A stretch of 64,000 nt of DNA from Stappia sediminis. Lineage in GTDB: Bacteria > Pseudomonadota > Alphaproteobacteria > Rhizobiales > Stappiaceae. Position 1 is the stretch's first letter. Every line of letters begins with the position of its first letter. Location of the stretch: the NCBI RefSeq assembly GCF_009826895.1, contig NZ_WUMV01000009.1, forward strand, positions 343,046 through 407,045. The letters run 5' to 3'. Both the position numbers and the translations under genes were made by a program. Shown here piece after piece: positions 17,209 to 26,585 of the stretch. The notes beneath the pieces were generated by a model. It ran no database searches. It was not told where the DNA came from and saw only the letters and a list, made by a program, of their open reading frames with translations.

Positions 17209-18659
17209 TCGCCATCCCTTCCCGATGCCGCTTCGGGGCGGATAGACCCCAAGGCGAGCCCAATCGCAGCCCAAGGATAGAGAGTCGACAGGATTCCGCC
17301 GTCGACGATGCCGCAAATTCCAAACGTCGCGAGCACGAAGGCCAGCCTCCGCCAGCATGGGTCGCGCGATTGTCTGGCCTTGCTCACAGCGGTGAGGAAC
17401 ATTTTCACATAGTACCAAGTGAGAATTCCGAAGGCAGGCAAGCCACCGTAGAGCAACAGCCTGATCGCTAGGCTTTTCGCCGCGACGGCTTCACCGCTGG
17501 TGATCGAATTGACGACTTCCCAGGAAAGTCCCCAATCGGGAATTGCCTCATGCATGAAGAAGATATCCTTGGACCAGCCGATGCCTAAAAGCGGGTGATC
17601 CAGCGCGATATCAAGCGATGCATAGACGAAAGCGGCGCGAGTAAGCGTGGAAGGGTCCGTCTGGGCAAGGCCGGGATTGGTCAGGATAACGCGAATGCGG
17701 TCCAGGAACTCGCCTGGCAAAAGGGCAAAGGCAACCATGCCGAACCCCGCGATCACAAAAACAATCCGCGAGCGCTGGCGTGATGGTTCAAGAAAGATAA
17801 TGACTACCGTGAGTATTGCCAGACCGGCAAGGCCAACCAACGTTTCGGCGGCGAATATGAAGACGATCAGGCTCAAGACCGAGAGTACGCGGAGCGCTCT
17901 TGCGAACCCGTTGACCAGCGGCATCGTCAGTAACGCCGGCAACAGCAGGATAAGAACGAGCCTTGCCCCTTCCGCGGCCTCGTAGGTCGTGAGGTTCAGC
18001 CGGCCCTTGAGCGTCACATAGTCGAGAAAAATGTGGTCGCGTGCCGTTCGCGCACCCTCCATGAGGAGGGCGATGCGGGTGTACCATTCAGGTTGGAACT
18101 GAAGGGAGTAAAACTGAACCAAGCCGTACATGGTAACGACCGTCGAGGCAAGAAGCAGCGTCCCGTCGAGCCTGCGCGGAGGCAGAATGAAGCGTGCGAT
18201 AAAAAACGATGCGAACACGACAAAGCCGAGAAAGACCGGGATCGGAAAACGTGCGACGGAATGGGCAAACGGACTATGGCCAAAGGCGTCGACCGCGCGA
18301 TACTCGAAGATTACCCCTGTTATGAGGGTCGTGAACGCGCACCATCCGAAAAACAGGATTATCACTAGCAGGAATTGCGCAGCCGGATCTCGCGCGCCGA
18401 TGGCCGGAAGGCGCACTTGGCGCATGACCGGCAGGCAGGCGAGAACGAGCATCAGGAAGAAGGGAAGTGCCGCGTTATGCGCAAAATTGCCCAGCGGAAT
18501 CTGGAGACTAACGCTTGAAAAGGGCAGCGTCAGAATGAAAAGCACCGCGAGCGCCTCGATAACCTTGTTTCTCGCGCGTGCGGGCTTCCTCCGCAAGCGG
18601 GTTCCCCGGCCCGTCTCTTTCCGATCGAACGTCCCTGACAGCGCATTGGGATTGCTCAT
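17205..18659 (-). CDS. O-antigen polymerase/ligase-like membrane protein (Wzy family), copy 1
   Basis: A 484-aa inner-membrane protein with about 10-12 hydrophobic segments and the Wzy_C/O-antigen ligase layout. A large periplasmic loop contains FVYASLDIALDHPLLGIGWSKD, in which the HPLLGIGW motif is diagnostic of the family. Such proteins polymerise undecaprenyl-linked repeat units or ligate polymer to an acceptor. The ATG (complement 18657-18659) overlaps the wzx stop by 4 bp (ATGA) and is preferred over a 23-codon upstream extension that lies inside wzx. It is the middle gene of a translationally coupled wzx-wzy-GT4 set. Since a second Wzy-like protein is encoded at 20930-22468, one may be the ligase or serve a different polymer. 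Confidence 0.88.
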   Translation of the reverse strand: MSNPNALSGTFDRKETGRGTRLRRKPARARNKVIEALAVLFILTLPFSSVSLQIPLGNFAHNAALPFFLMLVLACLPVMRQVRLPAIGARDPAAQFLLVIILFFGWCAFTTLITGVIFEYRAVDAFGHSPFAHSVARFPIPVFLGFVVFASFFIARFILPPRRLDGTLLLASTVVTMYGLVQFYSLQFQPEWYTRIALLMEGARTARDHIFLDYVTLKGRLNLTTYEAAEGARLVLILLLPALLTMPLVNGFARALRVLSVLSLIVFIFAAETLVGLAGLAILTVVIIFLEPSRQRSRIVFVIAGFGMVAFALLPGEFLDRIRVILTNPGLAQTDPSTLTRAAFVYASLDIALDHPLLGIGWSKDIFFMHEAIPDWGLSWEVVNSITSGEAVAAKSLAIRLLLYGGLPAFGILTWYYVKMFLTAVSKARQSRDPCWRRLAFVLATFGICGIVDGGILSTLYPWAAIGLALGSIRPEAASGRDGE

Positions 18660-20014
18660 GGCTGCTGCTCTTTGGGCCACCATAAGATGCATGTCAGCGT
18701 AGGGTTGATGCGTAACTTCCGGATGCAATAACCAGCCATGAATGTATTGGCGAGGACGGTTGCCGCAAGAAAACCGATGGCGGCGGCCATATGCCCCATC
18801 TGGGACGCCAGCCCCGCCGCGACCGCAATGCCGGCTAGGTTGGTGGAAGCCATCACCGAAAGGTTGGTTTTCTCCCGGCCCGTCAACAGCAGCATATACC
18901 CCGCCGGGCCGCAGGAAATCGCGACGGTATGGGCGAGCGCGATCACCAGCATCGCGTCGTAGGTGCGCCGGTAGGTCTCTCCAAACAGAGCGAGCAACGG
19001 CTCGCCGAACAACACCAACAAAGCGATAATTGGCACGGCGATCGCCAGCACCATGCCCGATCCGGCAACCAGTTCCGGGCGCATCTTCTGCAGGCGGCCC
19101 TGGTGCTGCAGGAAAGGGATACGTGACATGTACAGACTTGAAAGCGATGTCGATACAAACGAAACAAGGGCGGGATACTGCATGGCGACATTGAAATTGC
19201 CGACCTCGCCGACGCCGCTCAGGCGTTCCAGCAGCAGCGGCACGATCCAGATGTAGAGATTGGTGGCGATCAGGATCATCATGAAGGCGACCTGCCCCGG
19301 CAGCTCAAGCGTTCCTTCCCCCCTCGCTCCCTGCTCGCCGTTGCCGATCGCTTCCCTGCCCAATCGGCTGATCGCACGCGCCGTCACAAGCATTGAGATC
19401 GCTAGGAAAAGACCCAGCAATCCCAGAGCGATCCACCAGAAGTGCGTCATGACAGGATTGCCATGAACTAGCGCCGCCGCGAACAGCAATGCCCCTCCGC
19501 GCGGCAGTTCCTGAACCGCCACGCTAGCAAGCGTGTGATCCGCGCCTCGCAATATGCCCGACAGCACGGCAAGGACGGATAGGAATGTGCTCAGGAGGAA
19601 CATCGCCAACAGGTCTGGGACTGTGCCAAGAACACCGGCACTGAGTGCGGTGACCCCGGCTGGCACCAGCAACAGCGTCCAGGCACGAGCCACGAGGATG
19701 CGTGCAAGCAGTCCCGGCATATCGCATTCGCGCCCGGCGCCGCGAAGCCTTGCAATTGACACGAGGGTGACTTGCTCCAGTCCGAAAGCACCGACAAGGC
19801 TGGCAACGAGGAGATAGGCCAGCACGAATGAAAATACGCCGAATTCCTCATCCGTTAGCGCCTGCGCCATCAACAACGTGGCGGCGAAAAGGGCCCCGCG
19901 ACCGACGACCCGCAACGCGGAGATCCAGAAACCCGACGCAAGTAAACGCATGACCGGAGAATTCGACACGATAGGTTCATTGACCGACATTGGTGGCAAA
20001 GATCGCTGATTCAC
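18656..20014 (-). CDS. Wzx-type polysaccharide flippase (MATE/MVF fold)
   Basis: A 452-aa protein with about 12-14 predicted transmembrane helices throughout and the N-terminal ALTDEEFGVFSFVLAYLLVAS pattern of polysaccharide biosynthesis proteins (Wzx/RfbX). It would flip undecaprenyl-diphosphate-linked repeat units to the periplasmic side. The GTG at 20012-20014 has AAGGA in suitable position; an ATG eight codons inside is possible. Its 5' end faces the divergent GT2 gene across an AT-rich interval (about 20035-20115) that probably carries both promoters. It heads a three-gene operon whose stop/start codons overlap. Confidence 0.9.
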   Translation of the reverse strand: MNQRSLPPMSVNEPIVSNSPVMRLLASGFWISALRVVGRGALFAATLLMAQALTDEEFGVFSFVLAYLLVASLVGAFGLEQVTLVSIARLRGAGRECDMPGLLARILVARAWTLLLVPAGVTALSAGVLGTVPDLLAMFLLSTFLSVLAVLSGILRGADHTLASVAVQELPRGGALLFAAALVHGNPVMTHFWWIALGLLGLFLAISMLVTARAISRLGREAIGNGEQGARGEGTLELPGQVAFMMILIATNLYIWIVPLLLERLSGVGEVGNFNVAMQYPALVSFVSTSLSSLYMSRIPFLQHQGRLQKMRPELVAGSGMVLAIAVPIIALLVLFGEPLLALFGETYRRTYDAMLVIALAHTVAISCGPAGYMLLLTGREKTNLSVMASTNLAGIAVAAGLASQMGHMAAAIGFLAATVLANTFMAGYCIRKLRINPTLTCILWWPKEQQP

Positions 20015-20115
20015 GAAGAGTCCTTCTCAGCAATTTGCTGCTCCATCGCTTTGAACTGCTATATTTTTATTTTATTTTCGATCCTAAATCGAATTTTTCA
20101 GATATTTTCGATGAA

Positions 20116-21021
20116 ATGACGCAGCGTCCAACAAAAATAAAGCAGAACATCGAAAAGAGAACGCGTCCTTCGGTGGCCGTGCTTCTTTGCGTCTACGGTG
20201 AGGATGATCCATGTCTTTATCGTGATGCTCTCCAGTCGATCGCGGATCAGGATATCAGTTCGCATAACCTCCGGATCTATCTCGGCATCGACGGCGAGGT
20301 TCCTCAAGCCATCGAGGCTGCGAACGATGAGTTCGCATCGCTGATCCACAAGATCCATCGCAACGAGCGGAACATCGGTCTTGCCCGCACGCTCAACATT
20401 CTGATCCAGATGCTCGAAGATGAAGAATTCGTATTCAGAGCGGATGCGGACGATATCAGCGAACCTAACCGCTTCCGCGTTCAGGTCGCTCATCTGGTCG
20501 AACATCCTGAAATCGCGCTAATCGGCGCCCAGGCATGCGATATCGATACGGAAGGCAGGCCCTTAGGCGACCGCAATTTCCCTACGGACCACGATGCCAT
20601 CGTCCGCTCACTCGCCTACATGAACCCAATTCTCCATCCAAGCTATGCGATGCGCCGCAAGCTCTTCGACGACCCGGGCATCCGATATCGGCCCTTTCAT
20701 CTTTGCGAAGATCTCGATTTCGTGATGCGCCTCGCTCTCGCAGGGCACCGCCTCGGCAACTCTCCCGCCCGCCTGTTGAAGTTCCGGGTTGCGGGCGCCT
20801 TTTTCGCGCGCCGCATTTCTCTGTCGCGAGGCCTCGTCGAACTGAGGCTTTATTCCGGATACATCCTTGCAACGCGCGGCCCGTTTTCGCCTGCCTACGC
20901 GTTTGCCTTTTGCCGCTTACTGATGCGCATCATCCCCCGTTCGTGGGCCAATCGCCTTTATCGCTCGTCGCTTCGTCACCGCCTGCTTCGGATCGAGGAA
21001 AAGGCGCCGGCCCGCGAATAA
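20116..21021 (+). CDS. GT2-family glycosyltransferase
   Basis: A 301-aa inverting GT-A glycosyltransferase. It begins RPSVAVLLCVYGEDDPCLYRD and keeps IYLGIDGEV, the nucleotide/metal-binding FRADADD (D-x-D type, about residue 112) and an ED motif in HLCEDLDFVMR (about 197) as catalytic base region. I start at the ATG at 20116; the frame extends 42 codons upstream through AT-rich sequence that does not look coding. It is the only plus-strand gene of the exopolysaccharide locus and its last 92 bases overlap the end of the convergent wzy-like gene. It probably adds one sugar of the repeat unit; specificity unknown. Confidence 0.9.
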   Translation: MTQRPTKIKQNIEKRTRPSVAVLLCVYGEDDPCLYRDALQSIADQDISSHNLRIYLGIDGEVPQAIEAANDEFASLIHKIHRNERNIGLARTLNILIQMLEDEEFVFRADADDISEPNRFRVQVAHLVEHPEIALIGAQACDIDTEGRPLGDRNFPTDHDAIVRSLAYMNPILHPSYAMRRKLFDDPGIRYRPFHLCEDLDFVMRLALAGHRLGNSPARLLKFRVAGAFFARRISLSRGLVELRLYSGYILATRGPFSPAYAFAFCRLLMRIIPRSWANRLYRSSLRHRLLRIEEKAPARE

Positions 21022-22468
21022 TCACGTCGCGAACCGACAGACCGGGTTGCCCGAGGTCCGCCTCGCGCTGCGCCTTTTTTTCGCGTTGCGACTGTTGCGA
21101 CATCGCTTGTGCGTGAGCGATCGCGATTAACGTGAAAAAGGTCAGGGTCACGGCCTGTATTTGGATCGAAAAATCGAAAAGAGCGTGGATGCCGACCACA
21201 ACGATCGCACCGGTGGCCGCAAGTGGTGCCGCGTATGGTCGTCCGCGCTGGAAGTTGGCCTTCACGACGGGAATCATGAGACAGGCAAACATGACGAGCG
21301 CGGCTAGCGCGGCTGGAATGCCGAAGCTCGCCGCAATCTCGAGATAGGTGTTATGGGCCTCGCGATAGGTCCGGCCGACGTGAATATCCACACCGACGAA
21401 GCTTGCAAAAGCATCAGAAAAGGCCCCCGCCCCATGCCCCGTCCAAGGGCGCGCGCCGATTGCCGAAAGCGTATCGCGAAATAGACGCAACCGATTTTCG
21501 ACGTCGCTTGCCGCCTGCCCGCTGCCACCCGTCATCACGCCTGCCAGGAAACCCAGCAACGCCAATACCAGGGCGCCCAGTAGCGCGGCGGCTATCACGC
21601 TGGCAAGTCCCGAACGCTCACGCGAACGCAAGCTAAAGGTCACCAGCAAGACGATCGCTCCCACCGCTGTAGAAGCGATCCCCGCGCGCGAGCCTGTCGC
21701 CAAGAGCGCAAGGATGGCAACCGCGGCCATACAGACCAAAACAAACACTTGAGCGTCCAGAACTGCCGATAAGGAGGCCATCCCGACGCGAAAGCGAGCG
21801 GCCGTCCGCCGTTGGAGCAAGTCGATGCGCGATAAAATGAGAGCAAGAAGAACCATCGATCCGATACCCAGATAGGTCGCAAAGTGGTTCGGATTGACGA
21901 ACGGGCCGGTCACGAAATCGAAATAGGCCCATTTGCGGATCCCGGTAATCAGGAGAGGAGCATTTAGATGCACGATCAAGCTGCCAAAGGCATAAAGGGT
22001 TGTTGCCGCAGCAATCGCGAACAAGGCTACCTCTCTTCGCCTGCGGTCTTGTCCCGTTGCGAGGAAAACAACGAACAGGCTTCCCGTGCTTAGCCAGCGC
22101 AGGGCGGCGTCCAGGGTGCCGGTGGGATAAACGCTTATCGCGCCTTGAATCGGCGCGCCGACCAACACTCTGGCATCGTCCCAATAAGGATGCTGCCAGG
22201 CGCGCGGCACGAATGGAGCCATCTGCACTGCAATCCAGGCTAGAAGCGACAGAAAGATCGCGCCGGCGATCCTCAAAGGCGCCGACAGTTTCTTGGGCGC
22301 CTTTTGCGAAAACAACTGCGCTACGCCCGAAAGAGCGAGCGAGAGACCGATCACGGCCCCGTTGACGGCCCAAAACAGCGGCCGGTTCGCGCCCAAGGGC
22401 AGTGGCGCGACCAAAACGACCGCAATAGCCAGAACAAACGCCGTGGCGTGCAAGCGGGCCACTTGCAT
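20930..22468 (-). CDS. O-antigen polymerase/ligase-like membrane protein (Wzy family), copy 2
   Basis: A 512-aa inner-membrane protein with about 10-12 hydrophobic helices. The characteristic O-antigen ligase/Wzy_C motif lies in the periplasmic loop as IGARPWTGHGAGAFSDAF, followed by YREAHNTYLEIAASFGIPAAL; the R/H-rich AHNTYLE part is typical of exopolysaccharide polymerases (ExoQ-like) and ligases. It follows the ExoP-like gene by only 6 bp, so the two are co-transcribed, which makes it the better candidate for the actual polymerase of this locus. The C-terminal 31 codons overlap the convergent GT2 gene. Confidence 0.88.
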   Translation of the reverse strand: MQVARLHATAFVLAIAVVLVAPLPLGANRPLFWAVNGAVIGLSLALSGVAQLFSQKAPKKLSAPLRIAGAIFLSLLAWIAVQMAPFVPRAWQHPYWDDARVLVGAPIQGAISVYPTGTLDAALRWLSTGSLFVVFLATGQDRRRREVALFAIAAATTLYAFGSLIVHLNAPLLITGIRKWAYFDFVTGPFVNPNHFATYLGIGSMVLLALILSRIDLLQRRTAARFRVGMASLSAVLDAQVFVLVCMAAVAILALLATGSRAGIASTAVGAIVLLVTFSLRSRERSGLASVIAAALLGALVLALLGFLAGVMTGGSGQAASDVENRLRLFRDTLSAIGARPWTGHGAGAFSDAFASFVGVDIHVGRTYREAHNTYLEIAASFGIPAALAALVMFACLMIPVVKANFQRGRPYAAPLAATGAIVVVGIHALFDFSIQIQAVTLTFFTLIAIAHAQAMSQQSQREKKAQREADLGQPGLSVRDVIIRGPAPFPRSEAGGDEATSDKGDWPTNGG

Positions 22469-22474
22469 GAACGT

Positions 22475-24673
22475 TTACGCCTTCGTGTCGCTGTGATAGC
22501 CGTAGCCATACGCATATGAGGTCGATTTTTCTTTCGACTGGTTCACGATTACGGAAAGGCGGCTCGCCCTCGCCCTCTCCAGTTCGCGCAGGCCAGTCCA
22601 CGCCTCGATCTGGCTCGTCGCGCCCCACTGGACGATGTAGAGTGAAAGATCGACATTGCGCGCCATGATGCCGGCATCAACGACCTGACCAAATGGCGGC
22701 GTGTCGATAATGATCACTTCGAACGCATCGGAAAGTGCCTTCAAGAGTTCGCCGAAGCGTTCGGAAGCAACAAGCCGATCCGTCGGCAGTTCGTCTCGCG
22801 AGCCGCCGAAGATGAAAGAAAGTTCGCCGTGCCGCGGACGTTGGTCCGGATAGATGACACTTTGCAGCGGCACATCCGTACGGGTGAGCCAATCGAAGAG
22901 GCCGGCCCCTTGCGCTTCCCCGACCATACTTGCGATCGAAGGCTGCCGGAGATCCGCATCCACCAAAACTGTCCGCCGTCCCGCTAGCGCGTAAGTCTCG
23001 GCCAGGCCGAGCGCAACGGTGGATTTCCCCTCGCCTCGGGTCGTCGAAGTCATTATCAGCGAGAGTTTTTCCGGAAAATCGAGCATGACGTCGATGTTCA
23101 GCTTTGCGCGCCGAAGGGCTTCCGCGTAGGGACTTAGAGGCTCTTCGACCAATGCATTAGCCAAATCGCCGGAGAGCGGGCGATAATAGGGTATGCTCGA
23201 CAACACCGTTTGGCCGGTTAGAGCCTCTATCTGATCGACGGAGCGATAACCGCCGATATATTGCTCACGCAGCACTGCGGCACCCCAAGCCGTGGCAAGT
23301 GCCGCCGCGAAGCCGAGTCCCAGCATGATCTTGACGGCGGGAAAGCTGATCTCCTCCGGCAACATCGCACGCGAAACGATACGCGCATCGGCAATCGCGA
23401 AATTGGACTGCAGTTCCAGTTGCCGTAGTCGTGTAAGCGTTTCGTCGTAAAGCTGACGCCCTGATTCCGCCTCCCTCTGCAGCGTGTAGAATTCCACCAT
23501 ACCCTCGTTCGGGATCGAAATATCCCCGAGGCTAGACTGCAATTCGGCGCGCAATTCGCCAATGCGATCCTTCGCCTCCTGCCGGGCCTGCGAGAGATTC
23601 TGCTTATATTCCCCGATGGTCGTCTCAAGCGTGCGATCGATTTCAGCAAGGCGTTCTCTCACCGCATTCGCGCGCTCCGTCTCGTCTGGGCCGGCTTGCT
23701 GCAGAAAGGTCTGCGCAGCGCGGCGCTCAGCCAGTGTGCGGTTCAACGTGCCACCGCCAACAAGTTCGGCGATATCTTCGAGCTCTCCGTCCTGAGACCG
23801 GAGCCGTGCGAGGCTCGCCGCATCCGCTCTCAGGTTTCCCGCGCGTTCGGTCTCATCTTTGAGCAGCGTTTTCAGTTCGCGTACCCGAGTCGCCACTTCG
23901 GGCGTACCGTAACGCTCAGCCGCCGACGCGATGAAAAGATCGAGGCGATCCTCCACATTGCGGATATTGGCCGACATCGCCTCGACCCGTCCGTCAAGCA
24001 GGCGTACGGCCCGCTCTGCCGACATCGCCTTGCTGCGGGCCTGAAACGCGATATATTCCTCCGCCACGGCGTTGGCGATCATCGCCGCTTTTTCCGGAGA
24101 GCGGCTCTCGGCGGAGACCGAAATGATGCTCGTGATCCCCCGCCGGCGGACATTCAGCGTGCGGGCAAGGTTTTGAACGACGGCCGCCCGTTCCGCCTCC
24201 CTGCGCAGCCGGGCTCCCTCCCCCACCATCAGCGGATCGGCAACAGGGCTTAATCCAATCCAGCCGAGAACCCGGTTTACCGAGGAAGGTCGATATCGAT
24301 ATTCATCATCCTCCGCCAGTTCGAGCCGTTCGATCACGGCGTCAAGAACATCAGCGGAACGCGCGATCTCCACCTCCGTTTCAATGACACCAAGCGCCGC
24401 ATCATCCTGGCGCCCCCTCTCCATCATTCCAAGAAGCCGGGATTCGGTCGGATCGACCACGACGAGTGCCGTAGCCGTGTAGAATCGTTCCAGCATTGCC
24501 ACGAGCAGCACGCTAAGGACGACAACGCAGAGAAATACCGCAATCGCGACGATGAGTTGCCGTTTCAAAACCTCAGCGGCCCACGCAAGCAAATTCTGTT
24601 CTTGCCTCAGCGTTTCGTCGCTGGAGGGCTGGAGGTGCTGGAGATTGTGCGACCGCCCAAAGCTGTCGTGCAT
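22475..24673 (-). CDS. ExoP/Wzc-like polysaccharide co-polymerase with BY-kinase domain
   Basis: A 732-aa inner-membrane protein that controls polymer length and export. The Wzz domain has a first transmembrane helix at about 40-62, a long coiled-coil periplasmic region (about 180-410) and a second helix near 440-460 (FPAVKIMLGLGFAAALATAW). The cytoplasmic tyrosine autokinase domain has Walker A TSTTRGEGKST (about 541-555), Walker A' VLVDADLRQP and Walker B IIIDTPPFGQ (about 658). The C-terminus ends in a Tyr-rich tail, TSYAYGYGYH, the autophosphorylation cluster. GAGGAC precedes the ATG. It heads an operon with the wzy-like gene and lies downstream of a strikingly AT-rich region. Confidence 0.95.
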   Translation of the reverse strand: MHDSFGRSHNLQHLQPSSDETLRQEQNLLAWAAEVLKRQLIVAIAVFLCVVVLSVLLVAMLERFYTATALVVVDPTESRLLGMMERGRQDDAALGVIETEVEIARSADVLDAVIERLELAEDDEYRYRPSSVNRVLGWIGLSPVADPLMVGEGARLRREAERAAVVQNLARTLNVRRRGITSIISVSAESRSPEKAAMIANAVAEEYIAFQARSKAMSAERAVRLLDGRVEAMSANIRNVEDRLDLFIASAAERYGTPEVATRVRELKTLLKDETERAGNLRADAASLARLRSQDGELEDIAELVGGGTLNRTLAERRAAQTFLQQAGPDETERANAVRERLAEIDRTLETTIGEYKQNLSQARQEAKDRIGELRAELQSSLGDISIPNEGMVEFYTLQREAESGRQLYDETLTRLRQLELQSNFAIADARIVSRAMLPEEISFPAVKIMLGLGFAAALATAWGAAVLREQYIGGYRSVDQIEALTGQTVLSSIPYYRPLSGDLANALVEEPLSPYAEALRRAKLNIDVMLDFPEKLSLIMTSTTRGEGKSTVALGLAETYALAGRRTVLVDADLRQPSIASMVGEAQGAGLFDWLTRTDVPLQSVIYPDQRPRHGELSFIFGGSRDELPTDRLVASERFGELLKALSDAFEVIIIDTPPFGQVVDAGIMARNVDLSLYIVQWGATSQIEAWTGLRELERARASRLSVIVNQSKEKSTSYAYGYGYHSDTKA

Positions 24674-24689
24674 TGCGCAAGTCCTCTAT

Positions 24690-24905
24690 GAAGAGTCACC
24701 AAGCTCTCACAGGTTTGGCGAATTTACCATTTTTAATTCGTAGCATGATTTTTGCAAAATATTATCAAATATCAATACGAAATTTAATTACAAAAACTTC
24801 CATTTTCTCTTTTTCAATTTATTTTACTTAGATTGAAAAAATATTACATGTAAAGAAAATAATTTTATTAATGGTCATAGAAAATCAATTTATACTATTT
24901 GATGA
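24690..24905 (-). promoter_or_regulatory. AT-rich promoter region of the ExoP-like operon
   Basis: About 200 bp of very AT-rich DNA (runs such as AATTTAATTACAAAAAC and TTATTTTACTTAG) in otherwise GC-rich surroundings, directly upstream of the ExoP-like start and after the end of the phosphatase gene. It holds no gene. In rhizobia exopolysaccharide promoters are controlled by MucR/Ros-type zinc-finger proteins that prefer AT-rich DNA; such control here is inference. Confidence 0.5.
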
Positions 24906-24974
24906 TTATATTAAGCTCCTGCAAATGCCGAGCAGCTTTTGCAAGACGCGAAAGCCGGCTATCCTGCGCTTTGT

Positions 24975-26585
24975 TTACCGCGATATCGGTCCCTTGTTCC
25001 TTGGGGAGGATATCTTCGGCGCCTTGATTTCCATCTCCGCCGAGCGGACATGATCGATCGCTGCGACAAGATACTCCTGCTCCTTGAGAGGAAGGGTGGC
25101 AATAACCGAATTTATGAGGCGTCGATCAGTGGCGCTCTTCATATAATGCTCGATGAAAGGGATCATGTAGAGCCGGTCTCGAACCGCGACCTCGAGGTCG
25201 GCACGCCGCCTTTCCCGCAACTCCTCGTCTAACATACTGTCCAATAAGAAGCCGAGGACGATCCGTCTTGCGATGCCCGACCCTTCGGACCTTCCCGTCT
25301 TGTAGGCCATTCGCAGCAATTCTACCGGCAACAGCCCGACGCCGTCGGCTTCGTACGCAAATGCAGCCGCATTCAGCCATCCATATGGATCACCAGGAGA
25401 TTGTCCATTGTAGTCGGCGATCAGTTTCTGACAGGACCGATAAACGGCCTGAGAACTAAGCGACGTGCGTGTTTTGATGCCGGAAAAATAATTCTTGCGG
25501 CATCGAGTGAGGCGCGTCGCAAGGACCAGGCGCTTGGATCCATCTGCGACTGATTCCCTACCCACCAACGCCGAAAGGCCTAGCGGCGTCAATTCGTTGT
25601 ACGCCGACATTGCTCTCGATACGCCGCTGTAAGCCAAGCAAAGGCCGACGCTCAGCATGATGGCGGCCGACAGGAGCATTGGCACCTTCGCATCCGCCAC
25701 TCTCCGGAGCGAATTCGGCGCACCCTGCTCCTGAAATCCAGACGTCCTCCAAGCTCCTTCAGGATGGGCGGCACGGCTCGGCCGCAACCTTGAAGGACGT
25801 GCGCCTCCATTCGTTTTCCCGATCTTGCCGTGGTCGTGGGCCGGTTGGATTATTCGCAGGGCTTCCCTTTGTCCGTTCGAAAGAACGAGCACCGAGAGGT
25901 TTCCGGTGAAATATGCCCCGGTGTCGATGTTGATCCGCTGGCGCCGCACATCAATTTCAGGGACCGGGGTGTGGCCATGCACGATAACTTTAGTAAACTC
26001 CTCGTTCGTGTCGAGGAATGGCGTTCGGATCCACACTAGGTCTCTGATCGACTGCCGATCGAGCGGTGTTCCGGGGCGGATGCCGGCGTGAACAAAATAA
26101 TAATCGCCGACCGACCAAAACGGCTGGAGGCTCTGCAGGAATGCGCGATGGCGCTCAGGCAGAAGGCTACCGAGGCACATTGACGTTTCCGCCAGCGCCT
26201 CGGGCGTTGCCGGCGACTGCATGCTGATGCCGTAGGATTCCAGAGTAGCAAGTCCGCCGATCTCTAGCCAACTCGCCCAGCGCTCCGGTTCCTCGAGAAA
26301 CCCGAGCATCGCCTGCTCATGGTTTCCGAGAAGCGCGACATACTCCGCCCCAGGAAAGGGATTATTTGCCAGCCTTTCGAGGACTTCAGCAGATTGTGGT
26401 CCGCGGTCGATACAGTCACCGAGGGTCACGACGAAGTGACGTTGCTGCCGACGTTTCGTGCGATCGGCCTCTATCGCCGCGATTGCACCTTCCAGGAGGT
26501 CGAGGCAGCCGTGAACGTCACCGATCACATAGATGAGTGTTTCAGGGGGAAGGCTCGCCCGGTTTTGCCGCAAGCCATCGATCAT
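24975..26585 (-). CDS. PPP-type metallophosphatase fused to a membrane-anchored C-terminal domain
   Basis: A 536-aa protein. Residues 1-240 are a PPP-family metallophosphatase related to ApaH and bacterial Ser/Thr phosphatases: YVIGDVHGCLD (about 20), LGDCIDRGP (about 52), LLGNHEQAM (about 86), FVHAGIRPG (about 165) and VHGHTPVPE (about 200), so all metal ligands look present. A basic linker, one transmembrane helix (about 298-322, VPMLLSAAIMLSVGLCLAY) and an about 210-residue C-terminal region of helical character follow; I do not recognise this part and it should lie in the periplasm. A strong GGAGGAGG sits before the ATG at 26583-26585. Placed between the ExoP-like kinase and the priming transferase, it might dephosphorylate the kinase; that is inference. 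Confidence 0.85.
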   Translation of the reverse strand: MIDGLRQNRASLPPETLIYVIGDVHGCLDLLEGAIAAIEADRTKRRQQRHFVVTLGDCIDRGPQSAEVLERLANNPFPGAEYVALLGNHEQAMLGFLEEPERWASWLEIGGLATLESYGISMQSPATPEALAETSMCLGSLLPERHRAFLQSLQPFWSVGDYYFVHAGIRPGTPLDRQSIRDLVWIRTPFLDTNEEFTKVIVHGHTPVPEIDVRRQRINIDTGAYFTGNLSVLVLSNGQREALRIIQPAHDHGKIGKTNGGARPSRLRPSRAAHPEGAWRTSGFQEQGAPNSLRRVADAKVPMLLSAAIMLSVGLCLAYSGVSRAMSAYNELTPLGLSALVGRESVADGSKRLVLATRLTRCRKNYFSGIKTRTSLSSQAVYRSCQKLIADYNGQSPGDPYGWLNAAAFAYEADGVGLLPVELLRMAYKTGRSEGSGIARRIVLGFLLDSMLDEELRERRRADLEVAVRDRLYMIPFIEHYMKSATDRRLINSVIATLPLKEQEYLVAAIDHVRSAEMEIKAPKISSPRNKGPISR

